Assembly (NCBI GenBank): GCA_964419605.1
Contig: CAYQQM010000008.1
Span: 1 to 64,000 of the forward strand
Direction: 5' to 3'
DNA: 64,000 bases
From: JABFXX01 sp964419605
GTDB lineage: Bacteria; Myxococcota_A; Polyangia; Haliangiales; Haliangiaceae
Part shown: in pieces, positions 59,927 to 64,000 of the stretch
Layout of the letters: each line of letters starts with the position of its first letter
How positions within the stretch are numbered: the stretch's first letter is position 1
The notes under the pieces: generated by a model
What the model was told of the DNA's origin: nothing
The model's input: only the letters and a program-made list of their open reading frames with translations
Databases searched by the model: none
Made by a program: the position numbers and the translations under genes

Positions 59927-61764
59927 CCGCGCGACTTCGTGCATCCATTCGCTCGGTCGCAAGACGGGTAGCGGCGTGGTGCCAAGAACGCATTTCGATG
60001 GAAAGCCGCCGCGGCGCGATTGCAAATACTCCCTCGTTCTTGCACGCGTTTGGTTGGACCTTGGCGCTGCTGGTTTGCGTGGAGGCGATCACGGGAACCG
60101 CTCTTGCCGCGTTTTATTCTCCTTCGACGACCGACGCGTGGGCATCGTTGGCCTACGTCCAAGATCGCGTGGCGTGGGGCTGGCTGGTGCGCGGACTCCA
60201 CGTTCACTCGAGCTCTGCGATCGTCATTGTAGCCGGTCTGCACCTGGTCGCGATTGCGCTGCGCGGCGGGTACCAGAGGCCACGCGAGATCACGTGGTGG
60301 ACTGGACTGATCTTGATGTTGCTGGTGCTCGGGTTTGCGGTCTCGGGGTACGTGCTGCGGTGGGATCAGCCTGGATTTTGGGCCAACCATGTGGAAGTCA
60401 ATATCGCGGCGTCGACACCTGTGGTCGGCTCGCTGATCAAGGCGCTTGCGCTCGGCGGCAACGAGTACGGCAATCTCACGTTGACGCGGTTCTACGCGCT
60501 GCACGTGATTGTGCTGCCCGCGATCTGCGCCGCCATAACGTTGGCTCATATCGGCCTGACGCGGCGTCATGGTCCATTGCCCGCCGCCCGCGAGGTCCCG
60601 CGACCGGATGGCGATGGCGGCGCGAGTCGCCCGCCGTGGGCGGATCAGTCGGTCCGCAACCTGATCGCCATGGCGATGGTGAGTAGCGCTGTCGTTGCGT
60701 ACACGGTTAGCCAGCACGGAGCCGACCTTGGGGCGCCCGCGGATCCGGCATCTGCCTACGACGCTCGTCCGCTTTGGTACTTTCGTTGGCTATTCGAACT
60801 GCGCCACCTCGCGGGGCCGCTGGAGAGCTTTGCAGCTCTCGCTGCGCCTGGTGTTGTGCTTGGATTTTTCGCCGTTCTGCCGCTAGTCGATCGAAGTCCG
60901 CTGGCCCCGGTTGGGAGCGCTGCGGCACCCGCCGGAGCCGGGAGCAACGGTCGCGGCTCCGGGCGCCCCGAAGGAAGTCCCCTTGGGGGGCGCGATCGCC
61001 GACCCTACATCGCGGGGGTACTTGGGATGATGGCGATCATCGTCGGCTTAACCATCGCTTCCTTCGTGCGCGATGCCAACGACGAGGCCTTTGGCGTTCG
61101 CCGAGACAAGGCGGCTCAGCGAGCATCTCGAGCGCGGGCCCTGGCGGTGAGCAATGGTGTGCCGGTCACAGGACCTCTCGATATCTACACCGCGGTGCCG
61201 ATGTACCGTCCCCGCGCTCTGTTCACCCAGTATTGCAAGGACTGCCACGACGCTGGCAGCGATAAGCGCAAGGGACCGATCATCGGGCCCGGCCACGGCA
61301 ATCGAACTTGGCTCAAAGGGTTCCTAGTCGACCCTAGCGGCCCTGCGTATTACGGGCGCACCAAGCTCGTGCATACCGAAAACGCGATGAAGCCCGTCAC
61401 CATGTCTTCCGCCCAACTCGACGATCTCACCGAGCTCTTGTACGCGCAGTCCGGGGCGACCGATGTCGACGCCGCCAAGCGGATCCGTGGTCAAACGATC
61501 TTCGACGAAGCGTGTACGGATTGTCACAGCCTCGACGAAGGCGTTGGCGGTGGCTCCGGGCCGGGCCTAGGTGCGCTGGGCAGCCGCGACTATTATGTCA
61601 GCTACATCAGCAATCCAGGGCGGGCGGCGCACATGGCCAGCATGGCCGAAATGCCGCGATTCGACCGCGAACTTTCGATCGTCGACCGCGACGCCCTTGC
61701 CGGCTACCTGATGTGGCTTCGCACTGCGACCCAACGAGATCTCGATTTGCTCGGCCCGCTTTGA
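59923..61764 (+). CDS. Cytochrome b fused to a diheme cytochrome c
   Basis: 613 residues from GTG 59923. The N-terminal cytochrome b core has heme ligands in GLHVHSSSAIVIVAGLHL (His pairs about 13 apart) and in FYALHVIVLPAICAAITLAHI. More helices follow (AMAMVSSAVVAYTV, FAALAAPGVVLGFFAVLPLV, IAGVLGMMAIIVGLTI), as in the subunit IV part. The C-terminal 190 residues carry two CxxCH sites: CKDCH (about 442) and CTDCH (about 533). A Gly/Arg-rich linker (about 335-360) separates membrane and c-type parts. With the Rieske protein this two-gene operon encodes a complete bc-type complex. Confidence 0.9.
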   Translation: MTARLRASIRSVARRVAAWCQERISMESRRGAIANTPSFLHAFGWTLALLVCVEAITGTALAAFYSPSTTDAWASLAYVQDRVAWGWLVRGLHVHSSSAIVIVAGLHLVAIALRGGYQRPREITWWTGLILMLLVLGFAVSGYVLRWDQPGFWANHVEVNIAASTPVVGSLIKALALGGNEYGNLTLTRFYALHVIVLPAICAAITLAHIGLTRRHGPLPAAREVPRPDGDGGASRPPWADQSVRNLIAMAMVSSAVVAYTVSQHGADLGAPADPASAYDARPLWYFRWLFELRHLAGPLESFAALAAPGVVLGFFAVLPLVDRSPLAPVGSAAAPAGAGSNGRGSGRPEGSPLGGRDRRPYIAGVLGMMAIIVGLTIASFVRDANDEAFGVRRDKAAQRASRARALAVSNGVPVTGPLDIYTAVPMYRPRALFTQYCKDCHDAGSDKRKGPIIGPGHGNRTWLKGFLVDPSGPAYYGRTKLVHTENAMKPVTMSSAQLDDLTELLYAQSGATDVDAAKRIRGQTIFDEACTDCHSLDEGVGGGSGPGLGALGSRDYYVSYISNPGRAAHMASMAEMPRFDRELSIVDRDALAGYLMWLRTATQRDLDLLGPL

Positions 61765-61768
61765 CCGT

Positions 61769-61795
61769 GGTGACTACGAAAAATTTCTAGTCACC
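61769..61795. terminator. Hairpin after the cytochrome operon
   Basis: GGTGACTA and TAGTCACC are perfect 8-bp arms; the loop contains GAAAAATTTC, which can extend the stem. It begins 5 bp after the cytochrome stop. No T run follows, so it may stabilise the transcript end rather than terminate alone. Confidence 0.45.
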
Positions 61796-61880
61796 GCGTT
61801 GATCGGCACGTCATGAGCACAGCTCAGCGAAACACTTCATCGCAGTTGGGCGCGGTGGTGTTACGCTCGAACACCCGACA

Positions 61881-62936
61881 ATGCAGGAAGGCCCGGTTGC
61901 CCGCCCATTACCTCCTCAGGAGTATGCGACCGATGATCGCGGTGTCGGAATGGGAGGGACTCAGCGTGAGCAGCCGCGGGCCGCCGGCAAGGCACAGCTT
62001 CCTGAAGAAGACCTCGTATACTTGGAGTCCATGCTCGCCGTGGGTCGCGAGTGGGCTGATAAGCAGTTATTCGCCGCTGCCGCCCACCAATTCGAAAGGG
62101 CGGGCCGGCTTGCGAGCCAGTTAGCCGGCAGGGCCAGAGGTACAGCGGCACAGCGTCTCGCTCAGCCATACATCGAGCTCGCGCGCGTCTCCATTGCGAT
62201 GAAGGACGCCGAGGGCGCTATTGCGGCAGCGGAGGCGGCTGTCGAGATGGCTCCAAAGTCCAGTCTAGCGTTGAACACGAAAGGTCGAGCTCAGCTGTAT
62301 GGCAAGAACTACAAGCAGGCGACCGATGCGTTCAAAAGAGCGGTGGAGCTCAACGAGAACAATGTGTGGGCAAAAAATAACCTGGGCTACGCTGCGTTGC
62401 TGCAGGGAGATTTCGCGACGGCAGTCGTGCATCTGACAGAAGCTACAGCCCAAGCGACAAAGCAAAAGACGGCCACGGGTTACATGTTTAACAATCTTGG
62501 GCTTGCGCTGGAGCACCGCCCCCAGGAAGCGGACTATCTCGATCGCGCCCGGGCAGCTTTCAAGCGAGGGGCCGAGCTGGGTTCGATCGCCGCGGCCGCG
62601 AGCTACGAGCGACTCAAAGGCGTAAAGCCCGTCGCTCCCAAGGCGGCGCTAGCCCAGCAGTCGGTGGAGTCGGTCGCCGAACCCATCGTCGAGCCTGAGC
62701 GCGACAAACGACTCGATGAGGCCCCCGCCCATTCCGACGACCATCGCGATGGCCACGCGACTGCGTCAGTTCCGATGCAAACGAGCACGTTCGACCTCGC
62801 GTTCAACTGCGAGTCGCCGAATGGAGAATTCGCGCTGCAATGCGCGGAAGCACAGGCCACGTGGGCTGAAAAAACGCGGGGAAAAAGCACCGACATTCTC
62901 TCTATCCTTCGCCGTAACTGGCGCAATCCTAAGTGA
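61881..62936 (+). CDS. TPR repeat protein
   Basis: 351 residues. At least three TPR-like units between about 45 and 225: AQPYIELARVSIAMKDAEGAIAAAEAAVEMAP, LALNTKGRAQLYGKNYKQATDAFKRAVEL and WAKNNLGYAALLQGDFATAVVHL. The C-terminal 120 residues are charged and probably disordered (EPIVEPERDKRLDEAPAHSDDHRDGH), ending in a short helix (KSTDILSILRRNWRN). A start at the later ATG (MGGTQREQ) is possible. No signal peptide. Confidence 0.7.
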   Translation: MQEGPVARPLPPQEYATDDRGVGMGGTQREQPRAAGKAQLPEEDLVYLESMLAVGREWADKQLFAAAAHQFERAGRLASQLAGRARGTAAQRLAQPYIELARVSIAMKDAEGAIAAAEAAVEMAPKSSLALNTKGRAQLYGKNYKQATDAFKRAVELNENNVWAKNNLGYAALLQGDFATAVVHLTEATAQATKQKTATGYMFNNLGLALEHRPQEADYLDRARAAFKRGAELGSIAAAASYERLKGVKPVAPKAALAQQSVESVAEPIVEPERDKRLDEAPAHSDDHRDGHATASVPMQTSTFDLAFNCESPNGEFALQCAEAQATWAEKTRGKSTDILSILRRNWRNPK

Positions 62937-63223
62937 TTCCACGGAACAGGTTTGGCGCACCACGACCGCCGTCTCCTTCGCAGTCCCTGCGGCGGCAACT
63001 GCATGGTGATAGGCGCTTTGGCCCGCAATGAGTGGGTGGGCCGACTTAAGCGGATGTAGGTACGCGTGCTGTCGATGTATGCTCAACGCAAAGCACGCGA
63101 CTTGATGGCGATACGTAGCACGCCGCTGCGCTATACCAGTGCGGTGAGTGACCTTACCGACAACAGTCACAAGTCGGTTCCGAAATATCGGACGGCAGCA
63201 GGGGGCGGGATGCTATCGCCGTG

Positions 63224-64000
63224 ATGGATCTCCGCAGCTCCGCCACGTACCGCCGCGTGCGAATCGCGGTGTACCTGGTGCTGCTGACCTTTGGTTCAAT
63301 TTGGTTTTTCCTGTCCAATGACAGGGAAGGCCCCACGGCCCGCCTCGCGGCTGACGCCCCCTACTACTACGTCTACCTCCCTTCCCTCCTTCTGGATGGC
63401 GACCTCGACTTTGATAACCAGTACCGTACAACCCGCAACTGGTACCGTTTCGGTGACACCCCCGTAGGACGCGCCTCCAATGTCTTTGGCATCGGGCCAG
63501 CGCTGTTCATGGCGCCCCTGTTCGCCGTTGGGCACATCACGGCACGTATCTCCGACAGTTTACCGAACGGCTTCTCCAACGCGGAGATAAGGCTCTGTAT
63601 GTGGGCTTCTTTGCTCTACACGCTAGGAGCGCTTTTTGCGACCGAACGCTTTCTGCTGCGACAGTTCCGACGCGGGCGCCTCGGAGACGGCGCCGCGTTA
63701 CTGGGTCCCCTCATTCTCGTACTCGGCGGCCCGGTCGTTTATTACGCGGTTCGCCAGCCTGGATACGCGCATCCGTTCGCCGCGTGCTTCGTCGCATGGT
63801 TGGTCGAGCGCTGGGACGCATCCTTCGACGGGAATGACGGTCGCCCTCGGAGCCTGCGAACCTGGATCATCCTTGGAGCACTTCTTGGCGCCGCAGCCCT
63901 CGCGCGACCGCAACTGGGCCTGTGGGCGGTTCTCCTAGTCGGTGCCGCGATCGATGACCTGCGACGCGCCGGTTTTGGCCGCTGGCACCAGCTGATGCCG
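63224..64000 (+). CDS. Multi-pass membrane protein, GT-C-like, cut by window end
   Basis: 259 residues are visible from ATG 63224 with an upstream GGGCGGGA, and the frame is still open at the last base. A first helix (IAVYLVLLTFGSIWFF) is followed by an acidic, aromatic loop (ADAPYYYVYLPSLLLDGDLDFDNQY). This placement is typical of the first periplasmic loop of GT-C glycosyltransferases. Further helices follow (LCMWASLLYTLGALFA, GPLILVLGGPVVYYAV, WIILGALLGAAALA, LWAVLLVGAAIDD). It probably modifies lipids or cell-surface glycans. The family is inferred. Confidence 0.65.
   Translation, partial: MDLRSSATYRRVRIAVYLVLLTFGSIWFFLSNDREGPTARLAADAPYYYVYLPSLLLDGDLDFDNQYRTTRNWYRFGDTPVGRASNVFGIGPALFMAPLFAVGHITARISDSLPNGFSNAEIRLCMWASLLYTLGALFATERFLLRQFRRGRLGDGAALLGPLILVLGGPVVYYAVRQPGYAHPFAACFVAWLVERWDASFDGNDGRPRSLRTWIILGALLGAAALARPQLGLWAVLLVGAAIDDLRRAGFGRWHQLMP

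Overview
The window looks like chromosomal DNA of a GC-rich member of the Myxococcota, probably of the Haliangium/Kofleriaceae type. The evidence is the gene content: a eukaryotic-type kinase, lipoproteins with low-complexity linkers, zinc-ribbon multi-pass membrane proteins, tandem cyclic-nucleotide-binding domains, sigma-54 regulators, a small TIGR04563-like protein, a YkgJ-type cysteine-cluster protein, a DUF4157 polymorphic toxin and a stand-alone phage-tube-like protein. It is a draft assembly, with one run of 100 N at 37522-37621. The lineage call is inference from gene content.

Layout. Positions 1-11400 carry an IS630 transposase remnant, a kinase that has lost both catalytic aspartates, a broken FG-GAP fragment, a secreted lipoprotein, an AAA/DUF4143 ATPase between two 42-bp direct repeats, a DUF1501 protein with a 166-bp MITE just upstream of its start codon, a sigma-54 activator, an M14 carboxypeptidase, a zinc-ribbon membrane protein and a tandem cNMP-binding protein. 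Short inverted-repeat elements with CTAGTACCTC ends are scattered through this part and appear related to the IS630 remnant. Positions 11400-14750 hold two lipoproteins, an OxyR-type regulator without a visible start codon but with an ATAG-N7-CTAT site upstream, and a VapBC module.

Positions 14800-23400 form a coherent unit. A sigma-54 response regulator and its histidine kinase are divergent from a three-gene RND efflux operon that has a good -24/-12 promoter just before its first codon. Positions 23450-36100 hold GloA, a pseudouridine synthase, a nucleotidyltransferase divergent from a CDP-alcohol phosphatidyltransferase, a parvulin lipoprotein, a large unknown protein, a DyP peroxidase with a partner, a CpdA-like phosphodiesterase and an SGNH hydrolase. 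Positions 36200-39830 hold the mobile mystery A/B pair, a YkgJ-type gene interrupted by a 60-bp in-frame tandem repeat and the assembly gap, and a duplicated gp19-type tube protein whose ribosome binding site lies in a long inverted repeat.

Positions 39990-50700 hold envelope lipoproteins, an SPFH pair, the B12-dependent ribonucleotide reductase NrdJ, an alpha/beta hydrolase and a DksA-like regulator. Positions 50700-59364 are the most interesting part. An IS110 remnant is followed by a 2050-residue DUF4157 toxin with a C-terminal PD-(D/E)XK-like nuclease tip. A translationally coupled candidate immunity gene comes next, then an orphan second copy of the toxin tip. Tip and orphan share 319 identical bases and then diverge across the nuclease domain, which is the arrangement expected of an exchangeable toxin cassette. 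Positions 59390-64000 hold a two-gene Rieske/cytochrome b-diheme c complex, a TPR protein and the start of a multi-pass membrane protein that runs off the end.
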